A stretch of 64,000 nt of DNA from an uncultured Litoreibacter sp. (GTDB lineage: Bacteria > Pseudomonadota > Alphaproteobacteria > Rhodobacterales > Rhodobacteraceae), in the NCBI RefSeq assembly GCF_947501785.1, contig NZ_CANMXB010000001.1:2608501-2672500 (forward strand), in the 5' to 3' direction. The notes under the pieces are model-generated. The model was given only the letters and a program-made list of their open reading frames with translations, had not been told where the DNA came from and did not search any database. Both the position numbers and the translations under genes were made by a program. Positions 25,578-32,850 of this stretch are shown piece after piece. Each line of letters begins with the position of its first letter. The first letter of the stretch is position 1.

Positions 25578-26024
25578 TTACTCGGCAGGGCCGACGGAAA
25601 CGAGATACGCCCAGACATTCGCCGCATCCTCAGCGTCCTTCAGCTTGAACGACATTTTCGACTTCGCTTTCGAGTCGTCGAGAATTTCTTTCAGCCAGGC
25701 TTTCGGGTCTGCAACGTAAGACACAAACTGTTCTTCGTTCCATCCGTCCGGCATCACATCGTTTTCGGCGATGGATTTGATCGAGTTACCATATTTGAAG
25801 CCTTCCACGGACCCTGGAACACGCTGGTACACGCCGTACAGGTTCGGGCCTGTCTTGCCGCCCTTTTGGATCACGGTCTCGTCGTCAGCGACGATCATGT
25901 GGCAAGATTTGCACTTCTTGAAAACCTTTTCGCCTTCAGCTGCGTCGCCGCTGGCGTGGCCATCCGCGAAAGCGGGTGCCGCGATCAAAGACAAACCAAG
26001 AGTGGCTATTGATAGAAATTTCAT
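25578..26024 (-). CDS. cycA: Cytochrome c2 (periplasmic electron carrier)
   Basis: Soluble cytochrome c2 carries electrons from the bc1 complex to the photo-oxidised reaction centre and to oxidases. The ATG at 26024 follows GGAGGA by 9 nt; the ATG at 26048 would put that ribosome site inside the gene and is rejected. The 148-residue precursor has a signal peptide (cleavage near AFA-DG, residue 20), haem motif CKSCH (38-42) and the axial Met124 in KSKMSFKLKD. The insert and overall length fit the larger c2 type. Gene symbol by analogy to Rhodobacter. Confidence 0.92.
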   Translation of the reverse strand: MKFLSIATLGLSLIAAPAFADGHASGDAAEGEKVFKKCKSCHMIVADDETVIQKGGKTGPNLYGVYQRVPGSVEGFKYGNSIKSIAENDVMPDGWNEEQFVSYVADPKAWLKEILDDSKAKSKMSFKLKDAEDAANVWAYLVSVGPAE

Positions 26025-26189
26025 TCGAATCGCTCCTCCGATATTCATTCACAAAGTTAGTGCAGTCTGGCGAATCGTAAAGGCCAACTTGGGCATTTAA
26101 ACTGATTGTGACCCCAAAAAAATCTATTCAGACCAGCACTTTTCCGCTCTAAAGCCCGTCAGGATACCAAGATTGGGGGATTCGGCGAG

Positions 26190-26726
26190 ATGGACAATCA
26201 ACTGATGATACCCGCCTGGGACGATGGCAAATTGCGGCCCGTTGAAAAGCTGGAGGTGCACAAACGTGGACTGCGCCACAAAGCCGTATCCGTCTTTGTC
26301 ATGCACGGAGACAAGGTGCTTATTCAGCAGCGCGCGATGAGCAAGTATCACACCCCCGGCCTTTGGGCGAATACCTGCTGCACCCATCCCAATTGGGAAG
26401 AAACCGCTGAAAACTGCGCCATACGGCGTCTTGACGACGAATTGGGCATTGCCGGTTTGAAACCCGAATATCGCGGCCAGGTCGAATACCGGGCCGATGT
26501 TGGCGGCGGCCTGATAGAGCATGAACTTGTGGACATGTTCCGCGCCGACGCCCCTGCCGATTTGGCGTTTGTGCCCAACCCCGATGAGGTTATGGCGACC
26601 CGCTGGATCAGCGCATTCGATCTCACCCGGGAAGTGGCGGAAACACCTGAACTGTTCACAGCATGGCTTCGGATTTACCTTGCCGAGCATCAGGACCGCA
26701 TTTTTGGCACGCTCACGCTGACCTGA
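26190..26726 (+). CDS. idi: Isopentenyl-diphosphate delta-isomerase, type I
   Basis: Idi interconverts isopentenyl and dimethylallyl diphosphate and so supplies precursors for carotenoids, phytol and quinones. The 178-residue Nudix-fold protein has HKAVSVFVMH, the catalytic-Cys motif ANTCCTHPNWEE (about residues 61-72), an ARRLxDELGI-like Nudix helix (AIRRLDDELGI) and VEYRADVGGGLIEHELVDMF with the metal-binding glutamates. Type I Idi is commonly found near photosynthesis clusters of this group. It is divergent from the cytochrome gene. Two near ATGs (26190, 26205) exist; the first is chosen. Confidence 0.93.
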   Translation: MDNQLMIPAWDDGKLRPVEKLEVHKRGLRHKAVSVFVMHGDKVLIQQRAMSKYHTPGLWANTCCTHPNWEETAENCAIRRLDDELGIAGLKPEYRGQVEYRADVGGGLIEHELVDMFRADAPADLAFVPNPDEVMATRWISAFDLTREVAETPELFTAWLRIYLAEHQDRIFGTLTLT

Positions 26727-26728
26727 CG

Positions 26729-26758
26729 TCGCTGTCCGTTGAGAAGCCCGGACAGCGA
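26729..26758 (+). terminator. Hairpin downstream of idi
   Basis: TCGCTGTCCG (26729-26738) pairs perfectly with CGGACAGCGA (26749-26758) across a 10-nt loop, three bases after the idi stop. No T-run follows, so it may end transcription weakly or protect the 3' end. Confidence 0.5.
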
Positions 26759-26825
26759 TGCTAAAGTGACACAAATTCCCAGCGTCGGGGTCATGGCGAC
26801 GCAACTTTTTTCGGAGGTTTGAGCG

Positions 26826-27224
26826 CTGTCTCAACAAACTGACGCGGGTACCGTTTCTGCCCCAAAACCAACCGTCACCAGCGAAGAGCTGCTGGCTTGG
26901 ATCTTAACCTCTCTTGATGAAGACAAGGCCGAAGACATCGTGCAGATTGATCTGCGCGGACGGTCCGAGATTGCCGATTACATGGTGGTCTGCTCTGGCC
27001 GGTCGACCCGCCAGGTCACCGCGCTGGCCGACAAAATTTCGTCCCGCCTCAAAGAAGAATTTGATCGTTTTGCCAAGATCGAAGGCAAGGCGGCAGGCGA
27101 CTGGGTCCTGCTCGACACCGGCGATGTCGTGATCCACATTTTCCGCCCCGAGGTCCGCGAGTTCTACCAGCTCGAAAAAATGTGGATGCCCGGTGCCGCG
27201 GATGCTGACGCGACAACCAGCTGA
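26826..27224 (+). CDS. rsfS: Ribosomal silencing factor RsfS
   Basis: RsfS binds ribosomal protein L14 and blocks subunit joining in starvation. The conserved core TSEELLAWIL...DEDKAEDIVQIDLRGRSEIADYMVVCSGRSTRQV continues in frame well upstream of the first ordinary start codon (GTG 26940), which would cut off the conserved N-terminal helix. An in-frame TGA at 26820 limits the region. The only candidate with a ribosome site is CTG at 26826, 8 nt after GGAGG. With that start the protein is 132 residues, the normal length. The stop overlaps rlmH by one base (TGATG), the usual pairing of these two genes. Confidence 0.85.
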   Translation: MSQQTDAGTVSAPKPTVTSEELLAWILTSLDEDKAEDIVQIDLRGRSEIADYMVVCSGRSTRQVTALADKISSRLKEEFDRFAKIEGKAAGDWVLLDTGDVVIHIFRPEVREFYQLEKMWMPGAADADATTS

Positions 27225-27694
27225 TGCGTATCCATGTCTGCGCCGTCGGCCGCCTGCGGGCGGGGCCGGAACAGACAATGATAGACGACTATCTCAAACG
27301 GTTTGACCGCACCGGCCGCGCGCAGGGCCTTGGCCCCGCCAGCGTGACCGAAGTCGAGGACAAGAAAGGCGGCGGCCAGCAAGCAGAAGCCGACCTGTTG
27401 CGGCGCGCCGTGCCGAAGGGGGCCTTGATTTGCGGATTGGACGAACGCGGTACAGTTATGAGCAGTCAGGACTTTGCGAAGCTGCTGGCCAGATGGCGTG
27501 ACAATGGCAGGCAAGACGTGGCGCTTGTCATCGGCGGTGCAGACGGTATCGACCCGGCCTTAAGGGCCGAGGCAGATCAGTTGCTGTCCTTTGGCAAGAT
27601 GGTTTGGCCACATATGCTGGCCCGCGTCATGCTCACCGAACAGCTTTACCGCGCGGCCTCTATTCTGGCCGGTGCACCTTACCACCGGGCCTGA
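27224..27694 (+). CDS. rlmH: 23S rRNA (pseudouridine-1915-N3)-methyltransferase RlmH
   Basis: RlmH methylates pseudouridine 1915 of 23S rRNA in assembled 70S ribosomes using S-adenosylmethionine; it is a SPOUT (trefoil knot) enzyme. The 156 residues match the family. Visible are the N-terminal MRIHVCAVGRL, the LDERGTVMSSQDFA block, the knot motif ALVIGGADGID and the C-terminal LTEQLYRAASILAGAPYHRA. It is coupled to rsfS by a one-base overlap. Confidence 0.95.
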   Translation: MRIHVCAVGRLRAGPEQTMIDDYLKRFDRTGRAQGLGPASVTEVEDKKGGGQQAEADLLRRAVPKGALICGLDERGTVMSSQDFAKLLARWRDNGRQDVALVIGGADGIDPALRAEADQLLSFGKMVWPHMLARVMLTEQLYRAASILAGAPYHRA

Positions 27695-27696
27695 CA

Positions 27697-28491
27697 ATGA
27701 ACGTATTGATCCTTGGCAGCGGGGGACGGCTTGGCACCCTTTTGCAGGCCGCTTGGCCACAAGACGGTCAGACCAATCCAACCTGGTACAATCGCACAGC
27801 ACTTGATGTTTTGCGAGACCGCCAAGGGTTGGAGGACGCCTGCGCGGGCACTGACAGAATCATACTTCTGGCGGGGGTAACCGCCAATGCCCGTGGAAAA
27901 TCCTTTGATGACAACATTAAGTTGGCCGAGGCGACACTGGATGCCGCGTTGGGCAAACCGGTCTTCCTGTCATCGACCGCGGCCGTCTATGGGGCCCTGC
28001 CCAGTCCTCTTCATGAAAGTCACGCGGGGGCGCCTGTCTCGGACTACGGCCGTTCAAAGCAGCTGATGGAAGAAGTCGCCTCAAAACACCCCAACGCCAC
28101 CTGCCTGCGCATTGGCAATGTCGTGGGGGGGGACGCCTTGCTGGGCGTCAACCGACCCCACTACACCGTGCACCAGTTTCCGAGCGGCGAATATGTGAGC
28201 CGAAGCTACATCGGGCCTTCGATGCTGGCACATGTCCTTGCAGCCCTCTGCATTGAACGAAATGCCCTTCCGCCCATACTGAACGTGGCGACATCAAAGG
28301 CCGTTGCAATGAATGAGCTGTTGGATGCGGCTGGCAAGAGTTGGTCCGCGGAACCCGCCCCAGCCTCGGCAATGGAACGGGTTGAACTGGATACCACGTT
28401 GTTGCGCTCCATCGTCCCAATTGGCGCGGGGCAATCCACCGCGGAAGCGTTGGTCAACGACTGGCAATCGGTGATCGGACATCAAGGATGA
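27697..28491 (+). CDS. NAD-dependent epimerase/dehydratase-family sugar reductase
   Basis: The ATG at 27697 (2 nt after the rlmH stop) gives 264 residues; the longer frame lies inside rlmH. An extended SDR fold is seen: GSGGRLG at 7-13, SSTAAVYG with the catalytic Ser and DYGRSK with Tyr and Lys. The next two genes encode a small sugar-phosphate transferase and a 4,6-dehydratase. The set resembles wreQ-wreU-wreV of Rhizobium etli, where the reductase makes QuiNAc from the 4-keto sugar. That substrate is inferred from context only. The stop overlaps the next gene (ATGA). Confidence 0.75.
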   Translation: MNVLILGSGGRLGTLLQAAWPQDGQTNPTWYNRTALDVLRDRQGLEDACAGTDRIILLAGVTANARGKSFDDNIKLAEATLDAALGKPVFLSSTAAVYGALPSPLHESHAGAPVSDYGRSKQLMEEVASKHPNATCLRIGNVVGGDALLGVNRPHYTVHQFPSGEYVSRSYIGPSMLAHVLAALCIERNALPPILNVATSKAVAMNELLDAAGKSWSAEPAPASAMERVELDTTLLRSIVPIGAGQSTAEALVNDWQSVIGHQG

Positions 28492-29111
28492 CCTGGGGAA
28501 AACGTATATTCGACCTGGCCTGCGCGTTTACGTTGACGCTGCTGATTTTCCCCTTTTTCGGATGGATCTGCCTACGCATCTGGTGGGAGGGCGACGGCCC
28601 CATATTCTATGTCTCAGAGCGGATGCACGCGCCGAACAAGCCCTTTGGCCTCATCAAATTCCGCACCATGTCGGTGGCGCACGACGGGGACCAAGGCGTC
28701 ACAGGTGGCAGCAAAATGCAGCGTATCACCCCGTTGGGGGCCGCGCTGCGCAAACGGCGGTTCGACGAGTTGCCGCAGCTTTGGAACATATTCAAGGGTG
28801 ACATCACGGTGGTCGGCCCGCGCCCACCGCTACGGGAATATGTGGAACGGTATCCGGACGTCTACGATCAGGTCCTCAAAAGCCGCCCCGGCGTCACCGG
28901 TTTGGCGTCCCTAATTTTCCATCGGCGTGAAGCGGAGCTGCTGGAAAACTGCGTCGATCCGCAAGAGACGGACGATGTCTACTGTCGCATCTGTATCCCC
29001 GCCAAGGCCAAGCTCGACCTGATGTATCAGCGCAATGCCAATCTCTGCCTCGACACCTGGATTTTGTACCGCACGCTGCGTCAAATGCTGGCGCGCAAAG
29101 GGCCGCGCTAA
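28488..29111 (+). CDS. Polyprenyl-phosphate sugar-1-phosphate transferase (initiating, small PglC-like type)
   Basis: This family puts the first sugar phosphate on undecaprenyl phosphate at the inner membrane. The 207-residue protein has one N-terminal membrane segment (residues 7-32) with no extra transmembrane domain, as in PglC and ExoY cores. Motifs are KFRTM, LRKRRFDELPQLWNIFKGDITVVGPRP and RPGVTGLASL. An unusual cysteine-containing insert (NCVDPQETDDVYCRICIP) follows RRE in place of the standard ending. It is coupled to the upstream reductase and probably starts a glycan with the sugar made by the neighbouring enzymes. Confidence 0.88.
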   Translation: MTWGKRIFDLACAFTLTLLIFPFFGWICLRIWWEGDGPIFYVSERMHAPNKPFGLIKFRTMSVAHDGDQGVTGGSKMQRITPLGAALRKRRFDELPQLWNIFKGDITVVGPRPPLREYVERYPDVYDQVLKSRPGVTGLASLIFHRREAELLENCVDPQETDDVYCRICIPAKAKLDLMYQRNANLCLDTWILYRTLRQMLARKGPR

Positions 29112-29333
29112 AACCTGGCCAAAGCCGCTGTAACAGTCTGAAAGGTTAAATTTTTTGGTAATTATCAAGAATCAGACTATGGATGGCTCTCTTGGGGTGT
29201 TTGGCGATCAGCACGCAAATGGCGGATTTCTGCACTAAAGTCATGAGTATATGGGGTTGGCTGGATTTACGCTGCAAAGCAGCATAGGCTAGCGAGTAAG
29301 GCCAGAAGGCCGCGAACGGGGTTTGTACTTTAG

Positions 29334-31199
29334 ATGATGACGAGGCTGCTGAACCTGACGCGGACGCAAAAGCGCGCGATGCTTTTCGCAATCGACATCT
29401 GCCTTGTCCCGGTCGCGCTTCTCACCGCCATTTTTCTGCAATTCGGCCAGGTGCAGGTGCTGGAATGGTTCGTCAACGAATGGGCGTTTTGCATAACGTT
29501 GATGATGATTGCAGCAGGGGCATCAACCGCCTTGGGCATATTCCGCATTCGGTTGAAGTCCTTTGATCGCAGCGCTGTTGGCAAGATCATGGTGTTTTCG
29601 GCGCTGATGGGGCTCGCCTCGCTGACATTGGCTAGCCTTGCAGGCATTTGGATGCCAATGCGGTTCCATCTGACATTTGCCATGGCGTTCTTCATGCTCT
29701 GCGCGGGCAGCCGGTTTGTGATGCTGGAAATTTTGCTGGCCGCCTACCGCAAGAACGGACACGTGTCGTCAGTCCTGATTTACGGGGCCGGGAAGACGGG
29801 AATGCAGTTGGCCAGCGCTCTGAAGTCGCACCCGGACATCATTCCAATCGGATTTGTCGATGACAACGCGGCCCTCAAGGACCAGATCATCGCGGGGCTA
29901 CCGGTCTATCACGGCGGACAATTAGACGAGGCAATCGCGGAAACGCGACCTGACCGGGTGGTTATTGCCATGCCGTCAGCGCCGCGCCAGTCGGTCGCCA
30001 AAATCGAACGCCGGTTGGAACAAACCAATACCAATGTCCATGTGCTGCCCTCTTTCGCGCAATTGGTTGGCCAGGAGCAAATCAAGGATCCGCTGGACGT
30101 CGCGCATGGCGTCTTCCTGGGGCGGGAAGATTTGCGCAGCAACATCGATATTGGGTGTGACGAATACGCCAATCGGGTTGTCATGGTGTCCGGCGCGGGT
30201 GGCTCAATCGGGTCCGAGCTTAGCCGCCAGATCATTCGCTGCGCGCCGTCAAAGATCGTTCTGTTCGAACAAAGCGAACTTGCGCTTTACGACATTGAAC
30301 TTGAGCTCGCCGAAAGTGCCGCTCGCAATGGCATTACGCTTGTGCCGGTGCTCGGCTCTGTTGTCGAACCCGAACTGGTGCGGGGCGTGCTGACCGAACA
30401 TAAGGTCGACGTCATCCTACATGCCGCCGCCTACAAACATGTCCCGTTGGTCGAGAAGAACCCCATCGCGGGTCTGTCCAATAACGTACTGGGGACGCAA
30501 AATCTTGCGGTGCAGGCACGCGAAGCAGGTGTCGGTCGGTTCGTGCTCGTCTCAACCGACAAGGCGGTTCGCCCGGCGAACATCATGGGCGCATCCAAAC
30601 GGTTTGCCGAGATGCTTATTCAGGATCAGGCAAGCCGAGCCACCCAAACGGTGTTCTCCATCGTGCGGTTCGGCAATGTGCTGGGCTCGTCGGGTTCGGT
30701 TGTTCCACTTTTCCAGGATCAGGTTGCGCGCGGCGGACCGGTTACACTGACCCATGACAGCGTTACGCGCTATTTCATGACAGTCCAGGAGGCCGCGCAG
30801 CTGGTGTTGACCGCCGGCAGCTTGGCGGAAGGCGGAGAGGTTTTTGTGCTCGACATGGGCAAACCGGTGCCTGTGCGCAAATTGGCCGAGCAGGTGATTG
30901 AGGCGTCAGGCTACACCGTCCGCAACCACCAAAACCCGGAAGGCGATATCGAGATTGTCATCACCGGGTTGCGGGCTGGCGAAAAAATGCACGAAGAGCT
31001 GACGATCAGCGCGGGCCGCACCACAACGAAACACGAAAAGATTTTCAGCGCGCGCGAAGACTGCTTGTCCGAGATAGAACTGGCCAGCGCGCTAAGAGCA
31101 ATGCGCGACGCCATTGCTGCCAATGACGTGGAAGCCGCCGAAGAAACCGTGCACCGTTGGATCGATGGCTACAAACCTCGCATCAAGAACGTGCAGTAA
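29334..31199 (+). CDS. Membrane-bound UDP-sugar 4,6-dehydratase (FlaA1/CapD/WbpM family)
   Basis: A 621-residue protein with four N-terminal membrane segments (residues ~15-125), a first nucleotide-binding domain (YGAGKTGMQLASAL near 146), and a catalytic SDR domain (SGAGGSIGSELSRQI near 285). The family version of the active site, VSTDKAVRPANIMGASKR, has Met where ordinary SDRs have Tyr. Such enzymes convert UDP-GlcNAc to the 4-keto-6-deoxy sugar. It is in the same direction as the reductase and transferase upstream, with 222 bp between, and probably supplies them. Two consecutive ATGs occur at the start. Confidence 0.9.
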   Translation: MMTRLLNLTRTQKRAMLFAIDICLVPVALLTAIFLQFGQVQVLEWFVNEWAFCITLMMIAAGASTALGIFRIRLKSFDRSAVGKIMVFSALMGLASLTLASLAGIWMPMRFHLTFAMAFFMLCAGSRFVMLEILLAAYRKNGHVSSVLIYGAGKTGMQLASALKSHPDIIPIGFVDDNAALKDQIIAGLPVYHGGQLDEAIAETRPDRVVIAMPSAPRQSVAKIERRLEQTNTNVHVLPSFAQLVGQEQIKDPLDVAHGVFLGREDLRSNIDIGCDEYANRVVMVSGAGGSIGSELSRQIIRCAPSKIVLFEQSELALYDIELELAESAARNGITLVPVLGSVVEPELVRGVLTEHKVDVILHAAAYKHVPLVEKNPIAGLSNNVLGTQNLAVQAREAGVGRFVLVSTDKAVRPANIMGASKRFAEMLIQDQASRATQTVFSIVRFGNVLGSSGSVVPLFQDQVARGGPVTLTHDSVTRYFMTVQEAAQLVLTAGSLAEGGEVFVLDMGKPVPVRKLAEQVIEASGYTVRNHQNPEGDIEIVITGLRAGEKMHEELTISAGRTTTKHEKIFSAREDCLSEIELASALRAMRDAIAANDVEAAEETVHRWIDGYKPRIKNVQ

Positions 31200-31334
31200 C
31201 GGACCAAGCTGCGAACGCACCGGTTCGAGTTTCTTAACATTTGCCTGACAAAACCTGCCCGCGTGGTGAGACCCGCCACGACGACGTTTCGCGCCCATGA
31301 CCCGGCGCATCACTCAAGATATGGCAGGATTTCA

Positions 31335-31595
31335 ATGGATAAGTTTGCAAATTTCCCAACAACGCCGATTTCTCCGGCGCGAGGCGGCGCACAGGTGACA
31401 CCTGATGACGCAACGCCGCTCACTCAGGTCAGCCGCGCACTGTATGTGGGCCAGGGTGGCGACATCGCCGCAACTCTTGCGGATGGAGACACGGTCACAT
31501 TCGAAGCGGTTCCCTCAGGCGCCATTCTCCCCATCCGCGCGGCATCGGTTTCAGCGACAGGCACTACAGCAGAGGCCATTGTCGCCCTGTGGTAG
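31335..31595 (+). CDS. Gene transfer agent head spike base protein (Rcc01079/GhsA family)
   Basis: An 86-residue protein with the pattern I know for the spike base family: N-terminal FPTTPISPARGGAQVTPDDATPL, then TQVSRALYVGQGGDIAATLADGDTVTFEAVPSGAILPI and the ending ATGTTAEAIVALW. In R. capsulatus this protein (Rcc01079) forms the base of the GTA head spikes, which bind the capsule of recipient cells. The ATG at 31335 is chosen because similarity begins there; the frame extends upstream to 31263. No other GTA capsid or tail genes are visible. A terminator follows. The match is from memory of the family, not a search. Confidence 0.78.
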   Translation: MDKFANFPTTPISPARGGAQVTPDDATPLTQVSRALYVGQGGDIAATLADGDTVTFEAVPSGAILPIRAASVSATGTTAEAIVALW

Positions 31596-31604
31596 TCGCT
31601 TGAA

Positions 31605-32816
31605 CTAAGCGCTCTTCATCAAGCCCGCCGCGCTTCGCGTGGCGGGTTTTTTCTGGCGCATCGCAAGCCTTGCTATGATGTCCGACAGGGCAAGATCGTA
31701 TGTCTCCAACCGTTGGCGGCCAAGAGCAGTTGCCGCCGCCGCTTCCGCCGCAAGCATGTCTCGGTTTTCAAATCCGTTTAACACCTTCCGCAGCAGCGCC
31801 TCGTGAAGATGCGTTCGCGCGTCAGCGACGTGCCGGTACCCCAGGGCATCAAACAGTCCCGCGAATTTTCTGCTATAGGCAAACGGCACAACCGCCACGC
31901 CGCTGGACAGTGCTGCGATGCAGCTGTGCATTCGGGCGCCGGTGAAGAATGACAAATCGGCAATGTAGCCTTTGGCCTGTGACGGCGTTTGAAAGGCCGG
32001 AGCCACAACTGTCCCGGGGAATTCCATTTGCAACGCCGCGCAGGCGGCCATGTCGTCTTCGACAGGTGCATCGGGGCTTATGACATGCGGGACGAGGTGC
32101 ACCTCCGGCCGGTCCGGATGTGACAAAAACATCCTGATCAGCGCGCGAATAAATGCGGGGTAGTCGACGCTCAATCCGAACTGGTTTGATTTTGCATAAC
32201 CACCGGCCATCAGCAATCCAGAGACATTTATCCCAACGGTTGGGCGCGCGCTTTGGTGACCTGAAGGCGCGCCCTCAAGTCGCAAGGCAACGTCTGAGGC
32301 AACCGTCACATCCTTGGCCAGCCCGATGTCCCGCAGATGCGCCACTGACGCCTCGTCCCGAGAACAAATCAAGGCAGAACGCCCAATCGTCGCGCGGGCC
32401 AGAATCTTCGACACAGGGTGACGGAATGGCCCAATCGTCTGCGGTGCCAGCACCAATGGTCGGCGTGCCAAATGGGTCAGGAACTTCAACCAAAAGATGC
32501 GGCGCAGACGCTTGCCGCCATAGGTGTCTGCAAAGCTGTCACCAGCGCCGATATCCACCACCAAATCCGCCTTGCGCAAATGCCGCCAAACCCCCGTCGG
32601 AGACAGGAAGTCGCGCCCGGCAATTGGCACGATGGAGATGTCATCACCGGACACGCAGGCTGGGCCGCTGTCGCGCCAATCAAGCAAAGTCATATGGATC
32701 GGAATTCGCAGCTTACGGGACAGGTCTCGAAGCAAAGCGACCTGTGCCACAGTCAACGCGCCAACTCCAAGGTTGGGCGATCGCGACGCGTGCAGGATAA
32801 GGCAGACATGCAACAT
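31605..32816 (-). CDS. Polysaccharide pyruvyl transferase family protein
   Basis: Members transfer pyruvate from phosphoenolpyruvate to sugars of exopolysaccharides (CsaB/WcaK type). The ATG at 32816 is chosen because the family N-terminus (LHVCLILHASRSPNLGVGALTVAQV) starts there, giving 403 residues. Landmarks are VVDIGAGDSFADTYG near 88-102, PLVLAPQTIGPF, ARATIGRSALICSRDEASVAHL, VGINVSGLL and the C-terminal TGARMHSCIAALSSGVAVVPFAYSRKFAGL. It lies 34 bp downstream of the FrhB-like gene, a common pairing in surface polysaccharide loci. Confidence 0.88.
   Translation of the reverse strand: MLHVCLILHASRSPNLGVGALTVAQVALLRDLSRKLRIPIHMTLLDWRDSGPACVSGDDISIVPIAGRDFLSPTGVWRHLRKADLVVDIGAGDSFADTYGGKRLRRIFWLKFLTHLARRPLVLAPQTIGPFRHPVSKILARATIGRSALICSRDEASVAHLRDIGLAKDVTVASDVALRLEGAPSGHQSARPTVGINVSGLLMAGGYAKSNQFGLSVDYPAFIRALIRMFLSHPDRPEVHLVPHVISPDAPVEDDMAACAALQMEFPGTVVAPAFQTPSQAKGYIADLSFFTGARMHSCIAALSSGVAVVPFAYSRKFAGLFDALGYRHVADARTHLHEALLRKVLNGFENRDMLAAEAAAATALGRQRLETYDLALSDIIARLAMRQKKPATRSAAGLMKSA
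31624..31652 (+). terminator. Rho-independent terminator of the spike base gene
   Basis: CCCGCCGCG and GCGTGGCGGG form a GC-rich stem around a CTTC loop, directly followed by six T residues. It sits 29 bp after the spike-gene stop and inside the 3' coding end of the convergent pyruvyl transferase gene. Confidence 0.8.
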
Positions 32817-32850
32817 GCCCAACCATGTTCGCCTGGTGGTTAATGGAAGG

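Noticed and set aside
31200-31334. CtrA half-site (TTAACAT) before the spike base gene, and TTAACCAT (minus strand, 37776-37783) before the fibre-like gene
   Set aside because: CtrA controls GTA genes, but only single half-sites occur, without TTAA-N7-TTAA, and the second is about 174 bp from the start; chance is likely.
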